Notes: generated by a model from the sequence alone, not told the origin. Counted from the first letter of the stretch, positions 34,627-44,129 are shown. The stretch: DNA of 64,000 nucleotides from Lysinibacillus composti (GCF_016908465.1 NZ_JAFBDY010000001.1:620001-684000), one strand, 5' to 3'. Numbers and translations are program-made.

Positions 34627-36432
34627 TTAGTCCCACTCAATTTCCCCTAAAGTAATTAAGGATTCAATTAACAACAATAAATATGAAGCGGTATAAAAGT
34701 CTTTTAAGTTTTTGTTGGTAATTTCTTCGATTTTACGGATTCGATATTGGATGCCGCCCATGGAAAGGGCTAAGTCTTGCATCGTCTTTTCTAAGCGTTT
34801 TCCGTTTATTAAGAAGGTATAGAGAGTATAGAGTAGTTCTTTACTTTTCGGATCTTTCTTGAGTAAGTCCCCAAGTTCGTTAATAGCAGTTCGTTTAATA
34901 TTGTCAATGTTTGTATGGCTTAAAAAATGTCCTAATATACCGAGTTCTTCATATTGAATAATGAGTTGGTCGCGAGGTAATCGAGCTGCGTGTTTTGCTT
35001 GTTGTAGATGTTTTGATATTTCCGTTAAAGAAGAAAACTCTGTACTGACACCAATTTTATATTGAATCGTCGGATTATTTTTTTTGATATAGACCAATGC
35101 CTTATCGATATCTTCCACTAATTGACTTTTGGATTTTCCATTATAAATGAGGACAACAATCTCATTCTGTAAAATGCTTAATAAACTATCAATCGAAAAT
35201 AATTTGAAAGTTTGCGAGATTTGGAGTAATTGATCGTAAATGTCAATTGGTAACTCCTTGTTTTTAGTTGCTGAACAATTGATGGAAAGTGCATAATACG
35301 GGTTTTCAAAATTGCTTGATAACAGTTTGAGTTGTGATGTGATTTCTTGAATGGAAGAATATTGTTCATTAATTAGGCGATCTAAGATGGAAAGTTTTAA
35401 GCGCTCCGTCGTCTCGATACTAATTTTTTCTTTCAAAAAACAAAGAGCTGCAACAGAAGCGAGTCGTTCTAAAAATAGATAATCATGATCATCTAGCTGG
35501 TCTTGTTGTAAATAGATGAAAGAGCAAGTGGCAAATAATTTATGATCTAAATAGATAGGGGTACTTAATTCATGTATGTCACCGATTTTTTGATAAATTG
35601 TCTCATTTTGTTGCCATACAATACTTTTTTTATTTGATGAATTCGTCAACTCCAAATATTCAGTTTCAGTGATTCCTGTTGTGGCGATGAGCTTATTATT
35701 AGAATTATTGATCACGATGGGGATTTCTAAGGCGTTAAAGGCAGTTGTTAACACGTGGTGAAAACTGTTTTCACGTGCAATACATTGTGTTAAATCACTA
35801 TGATAATTTGCAATCTTATCTAACATACTTTTTTGAGCAAGTAATGTATCGTAAGTAAGTTCTAGTTCTTCATAGATGGTTTGATTTTGTAGGTAATTTA
35901 CTATTTGTGGATCTTCATTAAGCCAATCTTGCAACTCTTTAATTTCGAAGGTACATTCTGCATAGCCCATTGATTGACAATAAGTTTCTTTTACATAAAT
36001 TTCTTTATTAAAAATGGTAGATAAATAGCCACTTGCAAACCCTGCAAGTGTATAGCATGAACATTCCGATGACTTCCCATAATGTTCAACGTGTAGTTTT
36101 GCCTCAAATGAATCAAACCACTTTCCGAGGACGTTTTCAAATTTTAATGTACCATCTTCTAACTGAATGATTTCTCCATTAGATTCAATAGACGAAACAT
36201 GTCCGAGTTTTGTATGTACTTCAGAAGCAAGTCCTACTAAATCCTTTGTTGAAGTATATTGCTTTTTTAATTCTTCTACTTTTGAATTCCCCAAAACTTT
36301 ACCGAACCGATATAAAAAGACTTTGGCTCTTTCATTCCCCATATTTTCTATTAAAGCTTTTCGAAGAAGTCCAAATCCTTGCGACGTAATGATTAAATCC
36401 GAAGAATCAACATTTGAAATTGAGTTGTTCAA
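34627..36432 (-). CDS. XylR_N/V4R/PucR-type transcriptional regulator
   Basis: A 601-residue one-component regulator. Residues ~15-105 resemble the XylR N-terminal aromatic-sensing domain. A V4R domain follows (~110-185), with the Cys-rich CSCYTLAGFASGY and ETYCQSMGYAECTF. A GAF-like middle and a PucR-type helix-turn-helix (~530-590, LSMGGIQYRIRKIEEIT) complete it. There is no sigma-54 AAA domain. The start is TTG 36432, nine bases after GAGGAGG; upstream in-frame TTGs overlap the site. It is divergent from the hydrolase gene with only ~180 bases between them, so it very probably controls the ring-cleavage genes in response to an aromatic compound. Confidence 0.8.
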   Translation of the reverse strand: MNNSISNVDSSDLIITSQGFGLLRKALIENMGNERAKVFLYRFGKVLGNSKVEELKKQYTSTKDLVGLASEVHTKLGHVSSIESNGEIIQLEDGTLKFENVLGKWFDSFEAKLHVEHYGKSSECSCYTLAGFASGYLSTIFNKEIYVKETYCQSMGYAECTFEIKELQDWLNEDPQIVNYLQNQTIYEELELTYDTLLAQKSMLDKIANYHSDLTQCIARENSFHHVLTTAFNALEIPIVINNSNNKLIATTGITETEYLELTNSSNKKSIVWQQNETIYQKIGDIHELSTPIYLDHKLFATCSFIYLQQDQLDDHDYLFLERLASVAALCFLKEKISIETTERLKLSILDRLINEQYSSIQEITSQLKLLSSNFENPYYALSINCSATKNKELPIDIYDQLLQISQTFKLFSIDSLLSILQNEIVVLIYNGKSKSQLVEDIDKALVYIKKNNPTIQYKIGVSTEFSSLTEISKHLQQAKHAARLPRDQLIIQYEELGILGHFLSHTNIDNIKRTAINELGDLLKKDPKSKELLYTLYTFLINGKRLEKTMQDLALSMGGIQYRIRKIEEITNKNLKDFYTASYLLLLIESLITLGEIEWD

Positions 36433-36537
36433 ATTCAATTTCCTCCTCAAGCAAGATATATCCTTTATTTTACTTAGTTTTGTAAAGAAAACAAGTAAAA
36501 TTATCGAAATATTCTAAATAAACAATGAAAAGAAGTA

Positions 36538-36555
36538 TTAAAAACTAGTTTTTAA
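36538..36555. promoter_or_regulatory. Perfect palindrome in the divergent promoter region
   Basis: TTAAAAACTAGTTTTTAA lies between the regulator and hydrolase genes. It is a candidate operator, but it is AT-rich, and no second copy was seen. Confidence 0.4.
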
Positions 36556-36615
36556 CCAAGTAAGATTAATAGTAATAACGGACATACGTTAACTAATTTA
36601 AGGGGGTTTTATTAC

Positions 36616-37485
36616 ATGGGAAGTTATGTAACGAAAAAAGTGAATACTGGTAGTTTTAATAGTTTTTATTGTGAGGGCGGGGTTGGTAATGACCAAACGA
36701 TTATCTTTTTACATGGTTCAGGCCCAGGAGCTAATTCAGAGTCAAACTGGAGCCGCGTACTAGATCAATTAAGTGAGAAATACCACGTCATTGCACCGGA
36801 CATGGTTGGGTTCGGAAATACAGATCTACCGGATGATACAAACCTGACTTTCTGGCAGTGGACAACGGCTCGCGTTCAACAAATTCTTGAAATTATGGAC
36901 TATAACAATATTAAAACGGCCAATTTAGTAGGAAATTCTATGGGTGGGGTTGTTACATTAAATGCCCTTTTATATGATTCGGGTCGATTTGATAAAGTCG
37001 TGTTAATGGGAAGTGGTGGAGGAGCAAGAAACAACGCTGGCCCGACACCTGAAATTGTTCGTATGTCGAACTTCTTTAAAGATCCAACAATTCAAGCTTT
37101 CCGTAATTTAATTAGTTGGTTTATGTACGACGAGTCGGTTGTGGAAGAACAGTTTGAGAATATTGTGAAAACACGCTATGAAATCATTATGAAACCAGAA
37201 GTTCGTGAGTTATATCCAAAATTATTCCCGACAATGCCACATGAGTTAACAATTCCACCAAGTGCATTACGTCGCATTAAACAACCTACATTATTAATTC
37301 ACGGGTATGAAGATCAATTTGTGCCTCACGAGTCAAGTTTAGCGGTTTTAGAACATATTCCAAATGCGGAATTGGTGTTGTTAAAGCAGTGTGGACATTG
37401 GGTACAAATTGAGAAATTTGACCGTTTCATTCAGTTAGTCGACCAATTTATCGGTCAAACAGAAGCAGTACAACTAACTAAATAA
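36616..37485 (+). CDS. Alpha/beta hydrolase of the meta-cleavage (C-C hydrolase) group
   Basis: A 289-residue hydrolase close in layout to BphD, HsaD and MhpC, which split ring-cleavage products. The oxyanion segment is HGSGPGANSESNW, the nucleophile is Ser in GNSMGG, Asp is in HGYEDQFVP, and His is in CGHWVQIEK. The family-typical WFMYDES loop is also present. The ATG follows AAGGGGG. It opens a rightward set with a carrier, an extradiol dioxygenase and a monooxygenase, which supports its role after ring cleavage. Confidence 0.85.
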   Translation: MGSYVTKKVNTGSFNSFYCEGGVGNDQTIIFLHGSGPGANSESNWSRVLDQLSEKYHVIAPDMVGFGNTDLPDDTNLTFWQWTTARVQQILEIMDYNNIKTANLVGNSMGGVVTLNALLYDSGRFDKVVLMGSGGGARNNAGPTPEIVRMSNFFKDPTIQAFRNLISWFMYDESVVEEQFENIVKTRYEIIMKPEVRELYPKLFPTMPHELTIPPSALRRIKQPTLLIHGYEDQFVPHESSLAVLEHIPNAELVLLKQCGHWVQIEKFDRFIQLVDQFIGQTEAVQLTK

Positions 37486-37495
37486 GAGGTGAAAT

Positions 37496-39067
37496 ATGAG
37501 AAGAAATCCATGGTTTATACTTTCAATCTTGTTGCTAGGGATCTTCGTTGCACTTGAGGCAAATGCATTCACCACTCCAGCTACACCTTATATCAGTGCT
37601 GATTTTGGAATCAGCATTGCAAATAGCGGAGTTTTAACGCTTTTAGCAAGCGCAGCTGCGATTGCGTTGTCTCCATTATTTGGTCGTTTAGGCGATCAAA
37701 TAGGGAGAAAACAGGTAATCGTGGCTGGTCTAATCATTTTTGTTGCTGCACAATCATTAAAAGTGTTCACACCGCATGTATCACTTTATTTAGTTGGAGC
37801 ATTATTCCAAGGCGTTGGATATGCATTGATTTTCCCGAATATTTTTGCCTATATTCCTGAGTTATTCCCAGAAGAAAAACGAGGAAAAGCTATTGGTTTA
37901 TTTATGTTATTTTGTTATATCGCAACAGGAACAGGTGGCGCCATTTCAGGTGCACTTATTGAAACGTGGGGCTGGCGTTCAGTCTATGCTGTGAGTGCTT
38001 CATTTTCAGCTATTGGATTAATTCTCATAAGTCTTATCGTACCAAAAAGTGAAAAAGGTAGAAAATCAGAACTGGATTATAAAGGTAGCACGATTTTCCT
38101 GCTTACGATTTCGATCCTTGTAGGATTACCACTCATATTTAGTAATTTTGGAGTGGGCTGGTTATTAGGAGGGGCTGCGGTCGTTATTGTATTACTGACG
38201 TTCTTCTTACAACTACAGAAAAAAGAGAAGTATCCTACGATTGATTTAAAGTTATTAAAACTTAAAGGTGTTTATATTCCTTCTATATTAATCGCAGTTC
38301 AAAACTTTATGATGTTAAGTATTTTAATGTCCTTAACGTTTTTAGCATCTGGTAATCCGAACTTGAATGCTCTTCAAGTGGGAATGATTACAACCGTTTT
38401 ATTCACGACTGCCATGGTCGTTTCACCATTGATTGGGTTCTTATTAGATCGATACAATCCTATTTACCTAGTTTATCTATCTCTAATATCCGGTATAGTA
38501 GGCATCATTTTATACCTTCGAGTGGATATGAGCTCCACGATGTTATCGATTCTGATTGTGATGGGCTTTGTTGGGCTTTGTTCGAGTCTATTAAATGCTT
38601 CCCTAATGAAAATTGTCATTAACTATACACCTGAAGATAAGAAAGGTGTAAGTACTGGGACATTTACATTATTTAAAGATTTGGGCTTACCAATTGGCTC
38701 GACGCTTGGTCTAACAATTTATGGGCTATCAACTTCTCGTGGATTTGATAGTGCAATATCAGAAAGAGCAAGCAATTTAGGTTTAAATGCCGATCAAACA
38801 TCGATGTTAATACAAGCGAAAAATTCAGGAGAAGTCCCAACAGAATTAGAGGGTATTTTATCGCAGGTGAATGTCCAAATTACGGATTTATTAACTTCTG
38901 CACAAGCGGAGAGTGTGGCAGCGGGGATTAATACGCTTGGGATTATTAATCTAGTAGTCTTTATTGGAATTACAGTCTTAAGTTTAGGATTGATGAAAAT
39001 GAAACCGCTATCAGAAGAGATTCCGGATGTAACGGTAGAGGCGGAACCAGCTTTAGATAAGGCATAA
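37496..39067 (+). CDS. MFS transporter (DHA2-like)
   Basis: A 523-residue carrier, longer than the 12-helix members; about fourteen helices seem likely. The loop 2-3 motif is GRLGDQIGRKQ, and motif C-like glycines occur in GTGGAISGAL. It starts ten bases after the hydrolase stop with AAGAGGTG. It could import an aromatic substrate or export an inhibitory intermediate; the direction is not shown by the sequence. Confidence 0.8.
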   Translation: MRRNPWFILSILLLGIFVALEANAFTTPATPYISADFGISIANSGVLTLLASAAAIALSPLFGRLGDQIGRKQVIVAGLIIFVAAQSLKVFTPHVSLYLVGALFQGVGYALIFPNIFAYIPELFPEEKRGKAIGLFMLFCYIATGTGGAISGALIETWGWRSVYAVSASFSAIGLILISLIVPKSEKGRKSELDYKGSTIFLLTISILVGLPLIFSNFGVGWLLGGAAVVIVLLTFFLQLQKKEKYPTIDLKLLKLKGVYIPSILIAVQNFMMLSILMSLTFLASGNPNLNALQVGMITTVLFTTAMVVSPLIGFLLDRYNPIYLVYLSLISGIVGIILYLRVDMSSTMLSILIVMGFVGLCSSLLNASLMKIVINYTPEDKKGVSTGTFTLFKDLGLPIGSTLGLTIYGLSTSRGFDSAISERASNLGLNADQTSMLIQAKNSGEVPTELEGILSQVNVQITDLLTSAQAESVAAGINTLGIINLVVFIGITVLSLGLMKMKPLSEEIPDVTVEAEPALDKA

Positions 39068-39092
39068 TGATGGATTTTTTCTAAACAATAAT

Positions 39093-39107
39093 TTGTAAGC
39101 GTTGTCA
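39093..39107. promoter_or_regulatory. Candidate cre (CcpA) site before the dioxygenase gene
   Basis: TTGTAAGCGTTGTCA, one mismatch to WTGNAARCGNWWWCA, in the 176-base gap between the MFS and dioxygenase genes. It suggests carbon catabolite repression of the ring-cleavage step. Confidence 0.5.
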
Positions 39108-39243
39108 AATAAGAACTTTACATGACAGGGGGTTCACACATTAATCGTACTGCGACTGTAAAGCTGCTTCATCAAAGTTGGAACTCTAATGAAACCGTGT
39201 AAATGGTAGAAAAGAATAATAGACAATTAGTTGGAGGGATTAT

Positions 39244-40239
39244 ATGACAAAGTTTAATTATCCACCAGAAATCGCGAAGTTAGGACATGTGGCATTAGTG
39301 TCCGCAGATTTAGAAAAATCATTATGGTTCTTTAGAGATGTGATCGGGCTAGAGGAAACGAGAGAAGTAGATGGCGTTCATTACTTAAGAGCTTGGGGGG
39401 ACTTCGAGCACCATACGTTATCCATTACAGCTGGACCAGAATCTCGTATTGACCATATCGGTTGGAAAGCAAAGCGTAGTGAAGATGTAGAAAATTTTGC
39501 GACGCTACTTCAAGATGCAGGCGTAGAAGTAGACAAAATTGTTGCGGGTGAGGAAGCCGGTCAAGGGGATGCCATTCGTTTCGAGTTGCCAAGTGGCCAT
39601 CGTTTTGAAATTTACTTTGAGATGGAAAAACCAGAGCCGGAGCTTCATCGCAAGGCCGTCTTAAAAAATCAAACGTATAAAGCGTGGGCAAAAGGGATTT
39701 CACCACGAAGAATTGACCATGTGAATCTAGCAACAAGTATGGATTCTAAAATTATTACAGACTTCTTAGCTGAAAAACTAGGATTTAAAATGCGCGAATA
39801 TTTAGTAGCACCAGATGATAGCCAAATTTCTGGTTGGATGAGTGTTACACCATTAGTGCATGATGTAGCCATTATGAAAACGCAAACGGCAAAAACACCA
39901 CATGAATTGCACCACTTATCGTATTGGCTAGATAATGCGCAAGATGTATTACGTGCTGCAGATATTTTATGCGAACATGAAATTGTCTTTGTTGGCCCAG
40001 GAAAGCATGGAATCTCTCAAGCGATGTACATTTATGTAAAAGACCCAGGCAGTGGCGTACGTTTAGAGATTTTCTCAAATGGTTACTTAATTTTCGAACC
40101 AGATTGGAAGCCAATTAAATGGACATTCGATGAAATGTCAACGGGCTTCACTTATTGGGGAGAGCAATCAGGCTTAAACAACCCGAAAGATGACGAAACA
40201 ACTTTAACTGCTGGCTTTATTAGATCGAGTGTGAAATAA
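39244..40239 (+). CDS. Extradiol (catechol 2,3-) dioxygenase
   Basis: A type I VOC-fold ring-cleavage enzyme, 331 residues, with two modules (1-~135 and ~150-310). Iron ligands are expected at His in RRIDHVNLA, His in ELHHLSYWL and Glu in VRLEIFSNGY, all present in the C-terminal module. It resembles 3,4-dihydroxyphenylacetate and catechol 2,3-dioxygenases in build. The ATG follows TGGAGGG. It opens a catechol ring next to one hydroxyl, giving the substrate for the C-C hydrolase encoded upstream. The precise catechol is unknown. Confidence 0.9.
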   Translation: MTKFNYPPEIAKLGHVALVSADLEKSLWFFRDVIGLEETREVDGVHYLRAWGDFEHHTLSITAGPESRIDHIGWKAKRSEDVENFATLLQDAGVEVDKIVAGEEAGQGDAIRFELPSGHRFEIYFEMEKPEPELHRKAVLKNQTYKAWAKGISPRRIDHVNLATSMDSKIITDFLAEKLGFKMREYLVAPDDSQISGWMSVTPLVHDVAIMKTQTAKTPHELHHLSYWLDNAQDVLRAADILCEHEIVFVGPGKHGISQAMYIYVKDPGSGVRLEIFSNGYLIFEPDWKPIKWTFDEMSTGFTYWGEQSGLNNPKDDETTLTAGFIRSSVK

Positions 40240-40274
40240 GTTCAGAGACTTTAAGCATAGGAACGAATAAGGAC

Positions 40275-40312
40275 AAAACGCAATTCAGTCGCATGAAGGA
40301 ATTGCGTTTTTC
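40275..40312 (+). terminator. Terminator after the dioxygenase gene
   Basis: AAAACGCAATTC / GAATTGCGTTTT, 12 bp, with a T tail; some transcription may read through to the monooxygenase gene. Confidence 0.8.
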
Positions 40313-40365
40313 TTACAAATACAATCGATTTATGAATAAATACAAAGGTGAAAGGGGTTATGAGA

Positions 40366-41529
40366 ATGGTTCTAGAAGTGAAAAGTGTTGATGTTTATAA
40401 AACGTTAATGGAAAGTGCGAAACGAATTGGGCAAGCAGCAGAAGCGGAGTCAGTGCAAGCAGATCTCAATTCAACAATATCTGAAAATATCATCAACTTA
40501 ATACGTGAAGAGGGGATTAATAAATTAATCTTACCGAAGCGTTTCGGTGGACCACAGATTGATTTCACCACTTTTGCAGATATGGTGAAAGAAGTTGGCT
40601 ATTATAATTTATCGGCGGCTTGGATCACGTACTTCTTCTCTCTTCATAATGCATGGGTAGCCTATTTACCAGAGCATCGTCAAAAAGAAATTGTTCAGTC
40701 GGGAGGCTTACTGGCAGATATCTTTGCTCCTATTGGAAAACTTGAAAAGGTTGATGGCGGATTTATCATTAGTGCTAGATACAATTTTGTGAGCGGTATT
40801 AAATATGCAGGTTGGGTTGGTGTGGGTGCCTTACATCAAAGCGAGGGTTCAGATAAAAAGACGATGCACGGGTTTGTTATTAATACGAAGGAACTTGAAA
40901 TAATCGAAAATTGGAATTCTTTGGGATTAAGAGGATCTGGAAGTCATACAATTATTGTAGACAATGTTTTTGTTCCAGATGATATGGTTATTGATTTAGG
41001 GGCAATGGCGGCAAATCGTAAACCAGACCTTAAGGATTATGATGAAGATTATTTATACTATAATGCTCCATTTCATCCTGCTTTCTTTGTTGGGTTCCCT
41101 GCAATGGCAATTGGTGCTGCAGAACGAGTACTCGACGAATTTAAAAAGTCAACAAAAGGGCGCGTACGTATGAATGGGGAACAAGAAGTGGCAAGTCCAC
41201 GAAGTCAACGGGTTTTAGCAACTTTAACACTAAAATTGCAATCAGCGAAAAGCTTAATGAAAACATATATTGAAATGCTTGAGAATGACGAAGGAGTTCA
41301 TCCGAGTGAATTTAAAGCGATTCGCGCGGAAATTATTCAAAACTGTGTAGATATTAGTGTAAAAACGATCCTAACACTAGGAGCCTTTGCTTTAGTCAAA
41401 GGGAATCCAGTTGAAATGATTACACGTGATTTAATTGCCATTGGAACACATGTAACTTCATTATATGAAGATGCTGTAGAAGCTTATGGTAAACATTTAT
41501 TCGATTACCCATCACCAGTATTGGGGTAA
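40366..41529 (+). CDS. Acyl-CoA dehydrogenase-fold flavin monooxygenase (HsaA-like)
   Basis: A 388-residue protein of the group D flavin monooxygenases, which have the acyl-CoA dehydrogenase fold and use reduced flavin to hydroxylate phenols. Features are LILPKRFGGPQIDF, WITYFFSLHNAW, GLRGSGSHTIIVDNVFVP and a helical C-terminal domain. The catalytic Glu of true acyl-CoA dehydrogenases is not evident. The start is ATG 40366, eight bases after GGGG. No flavin reductase gene is visible nearby, so one encoded elsewhere must serve it. It should make the catechol used by the dioxygenase. Confidence 0.75.
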   Translation: MVLEVKSVDVYKTLMESAKRIGQAAEAESVQADLNSTISENIINLIREEGINKLILPKRFGGPQIDFTTFADMVKEVGYYNLSAAWITYFFSLHNAWVAYLPEHRQKEIVQSGGLLADIFAPIGKLEKVDGGFIISARYNFVSGIKYAGWVGVGALHQSEGSDKKTMHGFVINTKELEIIENWNSLGLRGSGSHTIIVDNVFVPDDMVIDLGAMAANRKPDLKDYDEDYLYYNAPFHPAFFVGFPAMAIGAAERVLDEFKKSTKGRVRMNGEQEVASPRSQRVLATLTLKLQSAKSLMKTYIEMLENDEGVHPSEFKAIRAEIIQNCVDISVKTILTLGAFALVKGNPVEMITRDLIAIGTHVTSLYEDAVEAYGKHLFDYPSPVLG

Positions 41530-41627
41530 TAATTTTAGGTAATTTTGAGATTAAGTTGTAGACAGACTCGGGCATTTCGGGGGTGTTTACAACTTCTTCT
41601 TATTTTAAAAAGATAAGGGTGAGGGGA

Positions 41628-42830
41628 ATGTCACGCAATACGAAAATAATTCTTTATTTATTAATGTTTAATGCGTTTATCACCATGGGAGGGTTAGGAA
41701 TCATTATCCCTGTCATGCCATCCTATTTGCATATTTTCAACGCGGGTGGTCAGGTTTATGGTTTGTTAATTGCGACCTTTTCCTTTGCCCAATTAATTAT
41801 GTCTCCAGTCGTAGGTGATTTGTCTGATCGTTTTGGCCGAAAGAATTTTATTGTTATGGGTCTAGTCATCTATGGGATATCACTGATCCTGTTCGGTGTT
41901 GCAAATGCGCTTTGGTTATTATTTGTTTCTCGTTTACTTAGTGGGGTAGGAGCAGCATTTGTCATGCCAACGATTTTAGCATATGTTGCTGATATTACAA
42001 CGGTGGAAGAACGTGGGAAGGGCATGAGTTTAGTTGGTGCGGCCATCAGTTTTGGTTTTACAGTTGGTCCAGGAATTGGTGGAGGCTTATCGGGAATTAA
42101 TTTAGAATTTCCTTTCTATTTTGCAGGTGCGATGGCCATAGCGGCAGCAATTTTTTCATGGATTTACATACCAAATGTTGAGCGCAATACAAACATCCAA
42201 GTGATACGACCGCGCGAAAATTTAGTGAAACAATTAATCACTTCCGTCAAAGTACCCTATTTTGTCTTTTTAATCGTAGTTTTCACCTTTAGTTTCGGGA
42301 TTGCAAATTATCAAGCAACGATGTCGTTATATTTAAATGATAAATTCCAATATACACCGTTTTTAATTTCAATTATTTTTACTGTCGGTGGATTTGCAGG
42401 GGTCATTCTCCAATTATTCATAATGAATAGATTATTTAACCGATTTGGTGAAGTGAAGATTATTCTATTTAATTTAGTCATGGCTGCCGTTACATTATTC
42501 TTACTCATCTATGTGAATCACTTTTTCATCATTTTATTGGTAGCTAGCTTAAACACAGTTGCAGCAACGTTTATTCGACCTGCAGTAAATACGGTCATAA
42601 GTAAAAGTGCTGGGGCCGAGCAAGGGTTTGCAGCGGGTATGAATAATGCGTATATGAGTCTTGGAAACATGGTTGGACCAATTTGTGCAGGGTTCTTGTA
42701 CGATTGGAAGATGGAGTCACCTTATATATTTGGCGCATTAATTCTATTAAGCTGTTTTGTACTAACATATTTTTGGAGCATGAAGAAAACCATTCATCCT
42801 GTGTTAGAGACGAAGGGGGTTCATGAGTAA
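41628..42830 (+). CDS. MFS transporter (12-helix drug/metabolite type)
   Basis: A 400-residue carrier. The motif A is GDLSDRFGRKNF, and GPGIGGGLSGI is the antiporter motif C, which points to proton-linked export. The start is ATG 41628 after GAGGGGA; an upstream in-frame start at 41583 has no ribosome site. A terminator follows. It is the second carrier of the ring-cleavage set. Confidence 0.8.
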   Translation: MSRNTKIILYLLMFNAFITMGGLGIIIPVMPSYLHIFNAGGQVYGLLIATFSFAQLIMSPVVGDLSDRFGRKNFIVMGLVIYGISLILFGVANALWLLFVSRLLSGVGAAFVMPTILAYVADITTVEERGKGMSLVGAAISFGFTVGPGIGGGLSGINLEFPFYFAGAMAIAAAIFSWIYIPNVERNTNIQVIRPRENLVKQLITSVKVPYFVFLIVVFTFSFGIANYQATMSLYLNDKFQYTPFLISIIFTVGGFAGVILQLFIMNRLFNRFGEVKIILFNLVMAAVTLFLLIYVNHFFIILLVASLNTVAATFIRPAVNTVISKSAGAEQGFAAGMNNAYMSLGNMVGPICAGFLYDWKMESPYIFGALILLSCFVLTYFWSMKKTIHPVLETKGVHE

Positions 42831-42849
42831 GCTATCAATTTTTCTGACA

Positions 42850-42887
42850 AAAGCTATCTCTTTAAAAGAGATGGCTTTATTTTTTTG
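42850..42887 (+). terminator. Terminator of the MFS gene
   Basis: AAAGCTATCTCTT / AAGAGATGGCTTT with T-rich tail. Confidence 0.8.
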
Positions 42888-43150
42888 TAATGCAAATCTT
42901 CGCAGATTAGTGATCATCATCCCAACCAAATATACAAGATAACATAAAGTGAAAAAAAGAGAGATTTTTATTTAATTAACGATAGGTCCTAGGATTTCTA
43001 GATTTAAACTTCTTCGATGAAATTATTTCAAAGTTCATTCATAATTCTGTAATTTCTGAAAATATTAATTGTATAATATAAAGGACACGATCAAACATAA
43101 AGTGTTAATAGTTAACTCCCAAATCTAATAGAAGAAAAGGAGAATAATAA

Positions 43151-43903
43151 ATGAATAAACAAGTAGCCATTGTAACTGGAGCAGGAAGAGGAATTGGTAA
43201 AGGGATAGCCGAAAATCTAATTAAAAAAGGGTATAAGGTTGCACTAGCTGATATTTTAGAAGATGTGCTTACTGTGGGAGAGTCATTTGGTGATGAACTA
43301 ACTGCCAAAGGCTATCAACTAGATATCCGTAACAAAGATCAAGTGAAAAGTTTTATGGAAGAGGTTAACTCACATTTCGGAAGCGTAAATATTTTAGTAA
43401 ATGTTGCAGGGACATGTAATAGAAAAGCCTTTTCTGAGATGACATTAGAAGATTGGGACTTGGATGTTGCAACAAACATGACCGGGACATTTCTGATGTG
43501 TCAATCCGCAATCTATCCCTATATGAAAGAGGCTGGATTCGGACGGATTGTTAACATTGCTTCTGTTTCAGGCCTGACAGGTGGTGTAGGACCGGTATAT
43601 GAAGATGGATCAGGTGGGAGATCTGGCATCGCATACGCAGCTTCAAAAGCAGGTGTGATTAATATGACAAAATGGATAGCTAGAGAAGTGGGGAAATATG
43701 GTATCACATGTAATGCGATAGCACCTGGTGTAATTCGAACAGAGATGACGAAAGATGCGTATTATGATTTTTCAAATCAACCTATTCAAAAATGGGGAGA
43801 GCCTCAAGATATTGCTACAGCAGTGAATTTTTTAGTCAGCAAAGAAAGTTCATTTATAACAGGCGTATGTTTAAATGTTGATGGTGGTTCCACAATGGTT
43901 TAG
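43151..43903 (+). CDS. Short-chain dehydrogenase/reductase
   Basis: A 250-residue classical SDR with TGAGRGIGKGI, LVNVAG (variant of NNAG), Ser in NIASVSG and Tyr-Lys in YAASKAG. An ALADI acidic end after strand 2 favours NAD. The extra loop GPVYEDGSGGRSG before the catalytic Tyr is a little longer than usual. The ATG follows AAAAGGAG. It lies 320 bases after the MFS terminator and so is a separate unit, but probably belongs to the island. Confidence 0.8.
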   Translation: MNKQVAIVTGAGRGIGKGIAENLIKKGYKVALADILEDVLTVGESFGDELTAKGYQLDIRNKDQVKSFMEEVNSHFGSVNILVNVAGTCNRKAFSEMTLEDWDLDVATNMTGTFLMCQSAIYPYMKEAGFGRIVNIASVSGLTGGVGPVYEDGSGGRSGIAYAASKAGVINMTKWIAREVGKYGITCNAIAPGVIRTEMTKDAYYDFSNQPIQKWGEPQDIATAVNFLVSKESSFITGVCLNVDGGSTMV

Positions 43904-44010
43904 ACCAAATTTTATATAAAGTGCCATCGTTTAAGATTTTTTAAGCACATCCCTTTTCCGATTTTTCGACCTATCTATGAAACAGAAAATAACAATGCCA
44001 TTTTAAACCT

Positions 44011-44059
44011 ACAAGTGCATTTTCGTGCTTCATTGGCAGCGGTTAATGCACTTGTTTTT
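44011..44059 (+). terminator. Terminator after the SDR gene
   Basis: ACAAGTGCATT / AATGCACTTGT perfect 11-base stem, 23-base loop, T5. Confidence 0.75.
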
Positions 44060-44129
44060 GTACGTATTGGATTATACATAAATAAATTAATACATTCGAA
44101 ATCTAAATCATCATCTGAAAATGTAAAAG

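Noticed and set aside
36167-36517. Rightward open frame opposite the V4R regulator gene
   Set aside because: It is the antisense of a well-supported gene and has no family features.
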